From an uncultured Lachnospiraceae bacterium (GTDB taxonomy: Bacteria > Bacillota > Clostridia > Lachnospirales > Lachnospiraceae): a stretch of DNA of 52,563 nucleotides. Shown in pieces: positions 23,233 through 31,264 of this stretch. A program made the translations under genes and the position numbers. How positions within the stretch are numbered: position 1 is the first letter of the stretch; each line of letters starts with the position of its first letter. The notes below the pieces were generated by a model that was not told the DNA's origin, ran no database searches, and was given only the letters and a program-made list of their open reading frames with translations. The stretch lies in NCBI GenBank assembly GCA_910577115.1, contig CAJTMC010000029.1:1-52563 (forward strand), given 5' to 3'.

Positions 23233-24606
23233 ATGAAAACAGCGAAAACGACATTAAATCTGACGCAGGGAAGACCGTTAAAATTGATTTTACTGTTTGC
23301 GATTCCTGTATTTTTGGGAAATCTCTTTCAGATTTTATATAACCTTGTTGACACAAAGATTGTGGGCAGCATTTTAGGGGAAGATGCGCTTGCGGCGGTG
23401 GGCGCTGTGTCATCGCTTTATACGCTGCTTGCAGGCTTTTTTAATGGACTGAGTCTTGGTTTTAGCGTCCTTACTTCAAGATATTTTGGCAGCGGTGACG
23501 AGAAGGAACTGAAAAGAAATGTAGCAGGCTCTATTCTTCTGGGCTTTGCTACGGCGACGGTAGTCATTTTGGCAGTTGCGTTGTTTCTAAAACCGATTTT
23601 AACGCTTTTAAATGTGCCTCCAAAACAGCTTGACATGGCATACACTTACATATGGATTCTGGTGTGGGGAATGTTCATCACACTTGCCTACAACCTATGC
23701 GCAAACATGCTTAGGGCAATCGGAGATTCGGTTACGCCGCTTATTTTTCTCATTATTGCATCTGTTTTGAACGTTGTTTTGGATTATACGTTGATACTTG
23801 GATTTGATATGGGCGTAAAAGGCGCGGCAGTGGCAACGGTATTGTCACAGCTTTTGTCTGTTGCGTTGTGCATGGCTCGCATTTATAAAGGCTTTCCGAT
23901 TTTGCATGTTTCCAAATCCGATTTTGCATTGACAGGAAAACAGGTTTTGGCAATGTATGAGAGCGGACTTTCTATGGGGTTGATGTCGAGCCTCGTCAAT
24001 TTTGGATCGCTGGTACTGCAAAGCGGGATTAATCAGCTTGGTACGAATATTATTGTGGCGCACACGTCGGCGCGCAAGGTGTTTGAAATCTGGAATCTTC
24101 CGGTAAGCGTTTTGGGTTCTTCGATGGCGACATACTGCGGACAAAATTACGGTGCGGGAAAGTATGACCGAATCCGTAAGGGAATGAAGGATGCGCTGAT
24201 TTTGGGCAGTGTGTGGATTGCGCTGATTTTTGTCCTTGCGCATACGGTTTCACCATATCTGATTGCGTTTCTTGCAAGTACGAAAAATGAGGAAATTATT
24301 TATTGGGGTTCCATGTATCTGAGGGTGGATATGTCCTTTTTGATTGTCGTTGTTTTTATCGTGATTTTGCGTAATTCCATGCAGGGCTTTGGCGATTATA
24401 AGACACCGATTTTCTCAAGCTTTATCGAGCTTGTGGGAAAGCTTGTGTTTACGTTCGTGTTTGTGCGGCTGTTTGGATATTGGGGAATTATCTGGACAGA
24501 GCCGGTGATCTGGATTTTGATGGTGATACCGTTGATTGTCATGACCTTGAGAAATCCAATTTGGCTCCATTGCGAACAAATATTTGGCAAAGATAATGTG
24601 TATTAA
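23233..24606 (+). CDS. MATE-family multidrug/cation efflux transporter (first of two)
   Basis: This 457-residue integral membrane protein has about 12 predicted spans in two similar halves, the MATE fold. The N-terminal half carries LILLFAIPVFLGNLFQILYN and VDTKIVGSILGEDALAAVGA, with the family's Asp after the first span; MLRAIGDSVTPL marks the fourth to fifth span region. It would export drugs or metabolites in exchange for Na+ or H+. The ATG lies two bases after the RsmF-type stop. It is related to the next gene at moderate identity, so the pair may be an old duplication. Confidence 0.9.
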   Translation: MKTAKTTLNLTQGRPLKLILLFAIPVFLGNLFQILYNLVDTKIVGSILGEDALAAVGAVSSLYTLLAGFFNGLSLGFSVLTSRYFGSGDEKELKRNVAGSILLGFATATVVILAVALFLKPILTLLNVPPKQLDMAYTYIWILVWGMFITLAYNLCANMLRAIGDSVTPLIFLIIASVLNVVLDYTLILGFDMGVKGAAVATVLSQLLSVALCMARIYKGFPILHVSKSDFALTGKQVLAMYESGLSMGLMSSLVNFGSLVLQSGINQLGTNIIVAHTSARKVFEIWNLPVSVLGSSMATYCGQNYGAGKYDRIRKGMKDALILGSVWIALIFVLAHTVSPYLIAFLASTKNEEIIYWGSMYLRVDMSFLIVVVFIVILRNSMQGFGDYKTPIFSSFIELVGKLVFTFVFVRLFGYWGIIWTEPVIWILMVIPLIVMTLRNPIWLHCEQIFGKDNVY

Positions 24607-24622
24607 AGAGGTGGTGAAGGTT

Positions 24623-25981
24623 TTGAAAAAGAAATATGAAATTGATATGTGCAGCGGCTCTGTGTTCAAGAAAATGCTGCTTTTTGCAATACCGTTGATG
24701 TGCTCAAGCATTTTGCAGCTTTTATTTAATGCGGCAGATATCGTGGTCGTGGGACGCTTTGCGGGAGATAATGCGCTTGCGGCAGTTGGTTCAAACAGCT
24801 CGCTGATTAATCTGCTGACGAATGTTTTTGTCGGCCTTTCAATTGGTACAAACGTGCTGACGGCGCAGTATTATGGCGGAAAAAAGGAGAAGGATTTAAA
24901 GGAAACCGTTCATACGTCAATCCTATTAAGTATTTGCAGCGGCGTGATTCTGACCGTTATAGGAATTGTGGGAGCAAAACCGCTTCTGGAGCTGATGCAG
25001 GCGCCGGAGGAGGTCTTGAGCCTTGCGGTGATTTATCTTCGAATTTATTTCCTCGGAATGACGTCAACTATGGTCTATAATTTCGGAAGTGCGATTTTAC
25101 GTGCCGTCGGTGACACGCAAAGACCGCTCTATTATTTGCTGGGCGCGGGAATCATCAATGTGATTTTAAATCTTATTTTTGTGATTGTCTGTCACATGGG
25201 AGTGGCAGGCGTGGCGGCGGCAACCGCGATTTCGCAGACGATTTCGGCCATTCTTGTCGTGCGCTGTCTGATAAAGGAACAGGGTGGAATCCACTTGGAA
25301 TTAAAAGAGCTGAAAATCAACGGCGAAAAGTTTGCGAGAATTGTTCGCATCGGTCTGCCTGCAGGATTTCAGGGAATGGTGTTTTCCCTTTCCAACGTAG
25401 TTATCCAGTCGGCAGTCAATTCGTTTGGCGCAGTGGCTGTCGCAGGAAATTCGGCGGCAGCAAATATTGAGGGCTTTGTCTACATGGCAATGAATGCGTT
25501 CTATCAGGCGGCCATTTCCTTTACCAGCCAAAATTACGGCGCAAAGGAATACAAGCGCATCTACAAAATTCTTTTTGCAGGAGAGCTTTATGTGATTATT
25601 ACAGGGGTTGTACTTGGAAATCTTGCGTTATTTTTCGGAGAACCGCTTCTTGGAATCTATTCGCCGAGTGCAGATGTGGTAGCGGCAGGTCTGGGACGAA
25701 TGAAGGTTATCTGTGCACTTTATGCGCTGTGCGGAATGATGGATGTGTTCGTAGGGGCGCTGAGAGGCATCGGCTACTCGGTTGTTCCGATGATTGTATC
25801 GCTGATTGGCGCCTGCGGACTGCGTCTTTTGTGGATTGCGACAATCTTTCAGATGCCGCAGCACCACAGTATGAAAACCATTTACATATCATATCCTGTC
25901 ACATGGACGATCACATTTTTGGTGCATGCGGTTACTTTTTTTATTGTATCGCGCAAAGCCCTGCAAAGTGACAGACTGTAA
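24623..25981 (+). CDS. MATE-family efflux transporter (second of two)
   Basis: This 452-residue protein, counted from the TTG at 24623, has an AGAGGTGG ribosome site 8 bases upstream; an ATG at 24596 inside the previous gene is the alternative start. It has MATE landmarks: MLLFAIPLMCSSILQLLFN, ADIVVVGRFAGDNALAAVGS, ILRAVGDTQRPLYYLLGA and a second-half TSQNYGAKEYKRIYK. Twelve spans are likely. The gene overlaps or abuts the first transporter. The two could work as separate pumps of different specificity, or as a pair; MATE proteins normally act alone. Confidence 0.88.
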   Translation: MKKKYEIDMCSGSVFKKMLLFAIPLMCSSILQLLFNAADIVVVGRFAGDNALAAVGSNSSLINLLTNVFVGLSIGTNVLTAQYYGGKKEKDLKETVHTSILLSICSGVILTVIGIVGAKPLLELMQAPEEVLSLAVIYLRIYFLGMTSTMVYNFGSAILRAVGDTQRPLYYLLGAGIINVILNLIFVIVCHMGVAGVAAATAISQTISAILVVRCLIKEQGGIHLELKELKINGEKFARIVRIGLPAGFQGMVFSLSNVVIQSAVNSFGAVAVAGNSAAANIEGFVYMAMNAFYQAAISFTSQNYGAKEYKRIYKILFAGELYVIITGVVLGNLALFFGEPLLGIYSPSADVVAAGLGRMKVICALYALCGMMDVFVGALRGIGYSVVPMIVSLIGACGLRLLWIATIFQMPQHHSMKTIYISYPVTWTITFLVHAVTFFIVSRKALQSDRL

Positions 25982-26085
25982 GCGTATCAGCCGAAAAATA
26001 TACAAAAATGTCGCAAAGACCATATAAGAACCTGTTGTGTAATTGAAATCTTGTAATATGAGATAATACATAGGGTAGCGGACAC

Positions 26086-26102
26086 GCCGCAGCGTATGCG
26101 GC
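26086..26102 (+). promoter_or_regulatory. Hairpin in the leader of the first regulator gene
   Basis: GCCGCA at 26086-26091 and TGCGGC at 26097-26102 form a perfect six-pair stem with loop GCGTA. It lies 46 bases before the GTG start of the regulator, within the 167-base gap after the MATE genes. It has no T-run, so it is an operator or message structure rather than a terminator. Confidence 0.4.
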
Positions 26103-26148
26103 CGCGAAACATGTATGAGAAATTATTTCATATAGAGGTGAGTCACAG

Positions 26149-26391
26149 GTGAAGACACAAGAGGCAGTAGTGTGCAGAATTAGGAAACTTTGCGATGAGA
26201 GAAACATGAAAGTATCACAATTAGCGTATAATGCAGGAATGCCGCCATCGACATTGAAAAATATTATGAACGGCAACAGCAAAAATACGGGGATTGTGAC
26301 AATCAAAGTAATATGCGATGGTTTAAATATTCCGCTGGACGAGTTTTTCCACAGCGGTCTGTTCCATGATTTGGAACAGGAAATCGGATAG
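26149..26391 (+). CDS. Small Cro/CI-type DNA-binding regulator, upstream of agrA
   Basis: This 80-residue protein begins at a GTG after AGAGGTGAG. It is almost entirely one helix-turn-helix domain: VVCRIRKLCDERNMKVSQLA, then YNAGMPPSTLKNIMNGNS for the recognition helix and IVTIKVICDGLNIPLDEFF for the closing helices. There is no ligand domain. It sits 20 bases before the response regulator gene in the same direction and is likely co-transcribed with it. It may set expression of the Agr locus. A different regulator of the same fold (29429) lies at the other end of the locus. Confidence 0.85.
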   Translation: MKTQEAVVCRIRKLCDERNMKVSQLAYNAGMPPSTLKNIMNGNSKNTGIVTIKVICDGLNIPLDEFFHSGLFHDLEQEIG

Positions 26392-26411
26392 CATAGGGTA
26401 TGCTGTGATAT

Positions 26412-27131
26412 ATGAAAAGAAATGTATTGATAATAGAAGACAATAAAGCATGTATGAAAGCACTGACGGAATTGACACGAAAATGTGACACTGTCGGTGC
26501 TGTTTTTTGCGTTGATAATAGTGATGATGCTTTGGCATGTGCAATGAAGCATGAAATTGACCTGTTTTTGGTAGACATTATTTTGGACGGATCGAATGCA
26601 AATGATGTTTCTGGGATTCAACTTGTGGATAGTCTTAGGAAATATAGCCATTATGAATTTACACCTGTTATTTTTATCACAAGCCTTGTAGATCAGGCGA
26701 TGACTGCATTTCATAATCTGCATTGTTTTGATTATATTGAAAAGCCTTTTGATTTTGAAAAGGTAGAGAAAGTCATAAGAACCGCACTCAAAGCGCCTCT
26801 TTGTGATGATAGGGACAGCGGCGTCTTTTACTACAGAAAAGATAGTGTGCTTTATGCATTGAATATTGACAGAATGATATATTTGGAAGCGGGGTTTCGA
26901 AATGTTATGATTTATACGCTTGATGAGACGATTGAAATTCCGTATATATCGTTGAAAAGTGTTATGAAGAACTTGCCGAGAAAATATTTTATTCAGTGCA
27001 GCAGAAATGTTGCTGTGAACAGACGGTTTATTGAGTATGCGGATAAGGTGAATCAGATGGTGAAGCTTCGGAACGGGAAAGTGGTTAAGATTGGTGGGAA
27101 GATGAAGAAGGGATTTTTTGAGGAATTATGA
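26412..27131 (+). CDS. agrA: AgrA/ComE-type response regulator with LytTR domain
   Basis: This 239-residue protein has a receiver domain at 1-120, with the acidic pair in VLIIEDNKACMKALTEL, the phospho-acceptor Asp in LFLVDIILDG, and the Lys switch in DYIEKPFDF. A LytTR DNA-binding domain covers about 140-235, with IYLEAGFRNVMIYT, SLKSVMKNLPRKYFIQCSRN and the closing VKLRNGKVVKIGGKMKK. It would be phosphorylated by the neighbouring kinase and activate promoters in response to the peptide signal. Its stop overlaps the kinase start by four bases (ATGA type). The symbol is used because kinase, AgrB and AgrD genes are all adjacent. Confidence 0.88.
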   Translation: MKRNVLIIEDNKACMKALTELTRKCDTVGAVFCVDNSDDALACAMKHEIDLFLVDIILDGSNANDVSGIQLVDSLRKYSHYEFTPVIFITSLVDQAMTAFHNLHCFDYIEKPFDFEKVEKVIRTALKAPLCDDRDSGVFYYRKDSVLYALNIDRMIYLEAGFRNVMIYTLDETIEIPYISLKSVMKNLPRKYFIQCSRNVAVNRRFIEYADKVNQMVKLRNGKVVKIGGKMKKGFFEEL

Positions 27132-28369
27132 TTATTAATTTTTTTAAACTTTTTACAGAGTATGTCAGTATTGTTCTTTGTACACATAAGGTGATTGGCA
27201 AGAAGGTTAAGTTTAAGTGGATCAGCTTGTTTGATTTTGCCTTTTATATGATGTTGATATTTATATTAGAGGATTTTAACTTTGGAAATTCAATTTTATA
27301 TGTATATTGGTTTCTATATATAAAAATGAGATTAGCTGATACATGGAAACGAACAGTAAAATCATTTGCTATAATGATGTGTACTATACCAATGTTGCAA
27401 TTAATGGTGTATACATTAATTGGTACAAAAATGTTGGAGATATGTGATATTTATTTAACAATGACGATTATAAATGTGTTAATAATAATACTTCTTAGTG
27501 TGTGGAAGAAAAAATATTTATTCAGTTTAATGGAAATTGTCACTAAATATAGAAAAATAGTATTTTTATTGTTAGTGATTTATTTGTTTATATATTTGAT
27601 TTCGTATTTGTCCGAATATAAAATGATAGAATCATATTATATGGATCAGATAGCAATATGTTTTTTAATTGTTGCATTAATGGTGATTCTCTGGATTAAT
27701 TCAGAAAATGAAAAAAAACACAAAGCGGAGGAATTAAGAACATATCAGTTATATACGAAGACATTTGAAGACGCAATTGCTACAATTAGAATGAAACAGC
27801 ATGAATTTGACAATCATATTAATGCGATTAAATGTATGCGTTATACAATACAGGATACGGAAGAATTATTTAATGAACAGGATAGATATTGTGACAAGAT
27901 ATTGCAGGATAATAAGTATAATAAATTATTGAAGTTAAGTATGGTACCAATTTTATCGGGATATCTGTATTCTAAGTTTACGGCAGCGATGACGAAAGGT
28001 ATAAATATAGAATATGAAATTCAGGATGTTAATATTGATTATATTGCAATAAATGATTTAATAGAGATAATAGGGGTTCTTTTTGATAATGCAGTTGAAG
28101 CACTGGAAGAACAAGACGATACAGAAATGGAAGTAAAGCTGTTAAAACAAGATAGTACATATGTCATTTCCATAGCAAATATAAGCGACTGGAAGACAAA
28201 TAGTGAAATTGAGAAATTCTTTGAATTTGGGTATAGCACGAAAGGAAAAGAGCATGGGATAGGATTATTTAGAGTAAATACATTGTTGAAAAAATATAAG
28301 GCAACTATTCAAGTAGAAAATATTACAAAGAGTAATAGGAATTATTTATGTTTTAAGATAGTATTTTAA
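27128..28369 (+). CDS. agrC: AgrC-type sensor histidine kinase
   Basis: This 413-residue membrane kinase has an N-terminal half with six or seven hydrophobic spans (about residues 10-195), the expected site for peptide binding. The HPK10-type phospho-acceptor region is MKQHEFDNHINAIKC, with His in place of the usual H-box. The ATPase part has the N-box FDNAVEALEEQ and the G-box TKGKEHGIGLFRVNTLL. It has the GHKL fold expected of AgrC. It is co-transcribed with agrA. This gene is notably more AT-rich than the genes on either side, which suggests fast change or transfer of the locus. Confidence 0.88.
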   Translation: MIINFFKLFTEYVSIVLCTHKVIGKKVKFKWISLFDFAFYMMLIFILEDFNFGNSILYVYWFLYIKMRLADTWKRTVKSFAIMMCTIPMLQLMVYTLIGTKMLEICDIYLTMTIINVLIIILLSVWKKKYLFSLMEIVTKYRKIVFLLLVIYLFIYLISYLSEYKMIESYYMDQIAICFLIVALMVILWINSENEKKHKAEELRTYQLYTKTFEDAIATIRMKQHEFDNHINAIKCMRYTIQDTEELFNEQDRYCDKILQDNKYNKLLKLSMVPILSGYLYSKFTAAMTKGINIEYEIQDVNIDYIAINDLIEIIGVLFDNAVEALEEQDDTEMEVKLLKQDSTYVISIANISDWKTNSEIEKFFEFGYSTKGKEHGIGLFRVNTLLKKYKATIQVENITKSNRNYLCFKIVF

Positions 28370-28404
28370 AGTTAAGATATAAATGTGTATTGGTACCCGA
28401 AGGC

Positions 28405-28439
28405 TTTTATCGTATAGGAAACATTCCTATACGATAAAA
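28405..28439. terminator. Perfect hairpin between the convergent agrC and agrD genes
   Basis: Sixteen bases (28405-28420) pair without mismatch with 28424-28439 around an ACA loop. The arms begin with TTTT and end with AAAA. It lies in the 91-base gap where transcription of agrA-agrC (+) meets agrB-agrD (-), so it probably ends transcripts from both sides. Symmetry means either strand can form it, though neither side has a long T-run outside the stem. Confidence 0.7.
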
Positions 28440-28460
28440 AAGCATAAAAAGATATTTTTA

Positions 28461-28610
28461 TTATTTATCCTCAAATGGATATTCTGGCTCTCCAAAGAAA
28501 AAAGTACATAAACCAGTATAAGGTAAATCTGGCGCTAATCTAAGAATAGCCAACCCTAAAGCAGATGCCAAAAGCAATTCAATCTTTTCAATAGACAATC
28601 TCTTAAGCAT
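28461..28610 (-). CDS. agrD: AgrD autoinducing-peptide precursor
   Basis: This 49-residue peptide has the three parts of AgrD: an amphipathic N-terminal helix (LKRLSIEKIELLLASALGLA), a signal core (PYTGLCTFFF), and an acidic C-terminal tail (GEPEYPFEDK) with the E-P-x-x-P pattern seen in staphylococcal AgrD. AgrB cuts at the end of the core and joins the Cys to the last core residue. The predicted ring is Cys-Thr-Phe-Phe-Phe, a five-residue thiolactone as in Staphylococcus; the N-terminal cut is not predictable. Its ATG overlaps the last eight bases of agrB, after a GGTGGTGAAAG site. Too short for usual cutoffs, but strongly supported by motif and context. Confidence 0.88.
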   Translation of the reverse strand: MLKRLSIEKIELLLASALGLAILRLAPDLPYTGLCTFFFGEPEYPFEDK

Positions 28611-29166
28611 TTCTTTCACCACCTTTCTTAATAATCAATGCCATTATCAACTGCAACGTATGTAGAATAATAGTCCAATAACCGGCACTTGCAAGTCTGT
28701 GATCAGAGAACAATACAACAAGCACAGCCTCATAACAGACAATACGAAATGCCTTTTTGCGATGTTCCGCAAATTCCTGCTTACTCAAAGCAGGTCTTGA
28801 AGGCGGACGCATCGGCCCTATCGCATAAACTACAGCTGCGCAAACTGCCAAGATAGGGACGACAACCGCAAGCTCAAGCGTTAGAGGAGAAAGCACAACA
28901 ACGACAAGATACATATAAACAAATGAGAACACCAAACAGGAAAAATAATGTTTAAAATGAAGCCCGCCGGATATCTGCCTGATTGGATAAAAAATCAAAA
29001 AGGCAAAGACAAAACAGCTTAGCTTATGAATGACCGCAAAAAATGCTACAAACAAAATCAGCTTACTGATATCATATAAGATGCATTTGGCGCGGAATAT
29101 CAATAATTTTTGTTCCTTAGAGTTTAGATCGGCATTTTCATTTGCCATACGTAATATGTTCTGCAA
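28603..29166 (-). CDS. agrB: AgrB-type peptide-processing membrane endopeptidase
   Basis: This 187-residue protein, counted from the TTG at 29166, follows GGAGGG by seven bases; the in-frame ATG at 29193 has no site. It has five or six hydrophobic segments. The active-site region RQISGGLHFKHYFSC holds His70 and Cys77 at the seven-residue spacing of AgrB proteases. It removes the C-terminal tail of AgrD and forms the thiolactone, with help in export. It is followed by agrD with an eight-base overlap. Running opposite to agrA-agrC is unlike the staphylococcal agrBDCA operon. Confidence 0.9.
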   Translation of the reverse strand: MQNILRMANENADLNSKEQKLLIFRAKCILYDISKLILFVAFFAVIHKLSCFVFAFLIFYPIRQISGGLHFKHYFSCLVFSFVYMYLVVVVLSPLTLELAVVVPILAVCAAVVYAIGPMRPPSRPALSKQEFAEHRKKAFRIVCYEAVLVVLFSDHRLASAGYWTIILHTLQLIMALIIKKGGERNA

Positions 29167-29228
29167 TTTGCATCCCTCCACTTTATTCATCATAATATAA
29201 AAAGCAACATATCCCGAAAAATCAGAAC

Positions 29229-29247
29229 AAAGTATGTGAAATCACGA
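29229..29247. promoter_or_regulatory. Dyad operator, left arm of a 19-base inverted pair
   Basis: AAAGTATGTGAAATCACGA here matches the reverse complement of 29285-29303 at 17 of 19 positions. The site contains its own palindrome, GTGA-AA-TCAC (29236-29245). It lies in the gap between divergent agrB and the 29429 regulator. Short palindromes like this are typical operators of Cro/CI-type proteins. Upstream of agrB it would sit near the agrB promoter. Confidence 0.5.
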
Positions 29248-29284
29248 ATAAAATATCAAAAAAACGACAAATTCTGCACTTTAA

Positions 29285-29303
29285 TCGCGATTTCGCATAC
29301 TTT
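29285..29303. promoter_or_regulatory. Dyad operator, right arm of a 19-base inverted pair
   Basis: TCGCGATTTCGCATACTTT is the partner of 29229-29247, with palindrome GCGA-TT-TCGC at 29287-29296. It ends 10 bases before the -35 element (29314) of the regulator gene. The two dyads are 37 bases apart, centre to centre about 51 bases, near five helical turns, so two bound proteins could touch. Predicted autoregulatory operator. Confidence 0.5.
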
Positions 29304-29313
29304 AATACATTTT

Positions 29314-29341
29314 TTGACAAAAAGTACGCTATATGTATTAT
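29314..29341 (+). promoter_or_regulatory. Sigma-A promoter for the 29429 regulator
   Basis: A consensus TTGACA at 29314-29319 and TATTAT at 29336-29341 are separated by 16 bases, 87 bases before the start codon. The nearby dyad at 29285-29303 places a possible operator just upstream. Confidence 0.7.
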
Positions 29342-29428
29342 GTTAACTAAATGTGTTGTCCAGACATTTGGACGACAGCATAAGAAGGTACAAATTGGGA
29401 AGCAAAAAGAGAAAGGAGAAAAATTATT

Positions 29429-29752
29429 ATGGTCAGTTCAGTTTATGTTAAAGCAGGTGAAAGGATTCATGAGCTCAGAGTCACGAAGGGATATACAAGA
29501 GACTATCTTGCGAACAAAACGAATCTTTCTACAAAATTTTTGTACGAGATAGAAACGGGAAAGAAAGGTTTTACGGCAGAAGTGCTGTATCGCCTGTCAG
29601 ATGCACTTGATGTAAAGTGTGATTATATTCTTGTGGGGAAAAGCGGAGAAGAACCCTGTAATCTGTATATCAACAAAATATTGAACAAATATGACGACTA
29701 TCAAAAGAAAAATGTACTGAGAATTTTAGAGTTGATTTGCGAAATATCCTAA
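29429..29752 (+). CDS. Cro/CI-type regulator divergent from agrB
   Basis: This 107-residue protein has a helix-turn-helix domain at about 8-68: AGERIHELRVTKGYTRDYLA, NKTNLSTKFLYEIETGKKGF and VLYRLSDALDVKCDYILVG. A short C-terminal helix of about 30 residues may serve dimer formation. GAAAGGAGAAA precedes the ATG. The protein probably binds the paired dyads in the 262-base gap that it shares with agrB, and so could link its own level to the quorum genes. It is unlike the 80-residue regulator at 26149 in sequence. Confidence 0.85.
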   Translation: MVSSVYVKAGERIHELRVTKGYTRDYLANKTNLSTKFLYEIETGKKGFTAEVLYRLSDALDVKCDYILVGKSGEEPCNLYINKILNKYDDYQKKNVLRILELICEIS

Positions 29753-29781
29753 AATTTCCAAAAAAATTATACAATAAACAC

Positions 29782-29810
29782 TTGAAAATAGAACAAATGT
29801 ATGCTACTAT
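29782..29810 (+). promoter_or_regulatory. Promoter of the radical-SAM repair pair, with LexA-like boxes
   Basis: TTGAAA at 29782-29787 and TACTAT at 29805-29810 are 17 bases apart. GAACAAATGTAT (29791-29802) lies in the spacer and GAAAACGTGTTC (29830-29841) lies after the start site; each matches the Gram-positive SOS box GAACATATGTTC at 9 of 12 positions. The promoter call is fair. The LexA reading is tentative because the matches are weak. Confidence 0.5.
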
Positions 29811-29854
29811 AAAAACGAACAAAATTTCTGAAAACGTGTTCGAGGGAGCGCATT

Positions 29855-31264
29855 ATGGAACCTGTTTCAAGTAATTTGGCATCAGATTGTGCCGCTTATG
29901 AAAATCAATTAAAGATAGAATTGTTTTCCACAACGAGAAAAACGATTATGGACAAACTTGAAATCCTGACAGATGCAGCCAAGTACGATGTGGCATGTAC
30001 AAGCTCCGGCGTTGACAGGAAGGGAAACGGCCGCGATATGGGAAACTGTATAGCGGCAGGAATCTGCCACAGCTTTTCTTCGGATGGAAGATGTATTTCT
30101 TTATTAAAAATACTCTTGTCCAATGAATGCGTTTATGATTGTAAATACTGTATCAACCGCAGAAGCAACGATGTGCCGAGAGCCACATTTACACCTGACG
30201 AGATTTGCGAGCTTACCATGAATTTTTATAAACGCAATTATATAGAAGGGCTTTTTTTAAGTTCGGGGATTGTCAATAATCCCGCTTATACAATGGAGCT
30301 GATTTATCAGACACTTTATAAACTGAGGAATGTATACCGTTTTCGCGGATATGTCCATGTGAAGGGGATACCGGGGGCAGATCCTGTGCTGATACAGCAG
30401 ACAGGATATCTTGCGGACCGTATGAGTGTGAATTTGGAGCTGCCGACAGCGGAAGGATTGGAAAGGCTGGCTCCAAATAAGCACCGAAAAAGTATTTTGA
30501 AACCAATGCGCCAAATACAAAACGGCATCACACAGGGGAAGCAGGAGCTTGCGCTTTATAAAAGTGCACCGTTATTTGTGCCTGCGGGACAGTCCACACA
30601 GATGATAATTGGAGCGACGCCTGAGAGCGATTATCAGATTATGTCGGTGGCAGAGAGTTTATATGATAAATTTTCCCTGAAAAGAGTGTTTTACTCTGCG
30701 TATGTGGGTGTGAATGAGGATAAAGCGCTTCCTGCGGTAACGATGGCATCGCCGCTTCTTCGGGAGCACAGGCTTTATCAGGCAGACTGGCTGCTTCGCT
30801 ATTACAACTTTCGGGTGAATGAGCTTCTAAATGAAAAGAATCAGAATTTCAACATTCTTTTAGATCCGAAGTGCGACTGGGCGCTGCGCCATTTAGAGCA
30901 GTTTCCGGTAGAAATCAATCGGGCAGACTATACAATGCTTCTGCGTGTTCCGGGAATCGGTGTAAAAAGCGCGCAACGCATCTGCAAGGCAAGAAGAAGC
31001 AGCGTGCTTGGCTTCGAAAATTTAAAGAAAATCGGTGTGGTACTAAAAAGGGCACTGTATTTTATCACTTGTAACGGGAAAATGATGTACAATACCAAAA
31101 TAGACGAGGACTACATCACGAGAAACCTTTTGTCGGAGCATGAAAAGCTGCCCTTTGACAAGGACGGCATGACTTACAAGCAGCTATCGTTGTTTGACGA
31201 CGGAGCGGAAAACGCAGAGATTTTTGGTATGACGCAAAAAAAGGATGTGACGGCATATGTATGA
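29855..31264 (+). CDS. Putative DNA modification/repair radical-SAM protein
   Basis: This 469-residue protein has the pattern of the family annotated as putative DNA modification/repair radical SAM proteins (TIGR03916). Its N-terminus is MDKLEILTDAAKYDVACTSS from an internal Met, preceded by 31 residues from the ATG at 29855 after CGAGGGAG; the internal start at 29948 is possible. The Fe-S motif is CVYDCKYC. Near the C-terminus is a helix-hairpin-helix, VPGIGVKSAQRICKARR, which suggests contact with DNA. The partner gene downstream overlaps it by eight bases. The reaction is unknown; family members are usually next to a uracil-DNA glycosylase-like or DUF4130 gene. Confidence 0.85.
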   Translation: MEPVSSNLASDCAAYENQLKIELFSTTRKTIMDKLEILTDAAKYDVACTSSGVDRKGNGRDMGNCIAAGICHSFSSDGRCISLLKILLSNECVYDCKYCINRRSNDVPRATFTPDEICELTMNFYKRNYIEGLFLSSGIVNNPAYTMELIYQTLYKLRNVYRFRGYVHVKGIPGADPVLIQQTGYLADRMSVNLELPTAEGLERLAPNKHRKSILKPMRQIQNGITQGKQELALYKSAPLFVPAGQSTQMIIGATPESDYQIMSVAESLYDKFSLKRVFYSAYVGVNEDKALPAVTMASPLLREHRLYQADWLLRYYNFRVNELLNEKNQNFNILLDPKCDWALRHLEQFPVEINRADYTMLLRVPGIGVKSAQRICKARRSSVLGFENLKKIGVVLKRALYFITCNGKMMYNTKIDEDYITRNLLSEHEKLPFDKDGMTYKQLSLFDDGAENAEIFGMTQKKDVTAYV

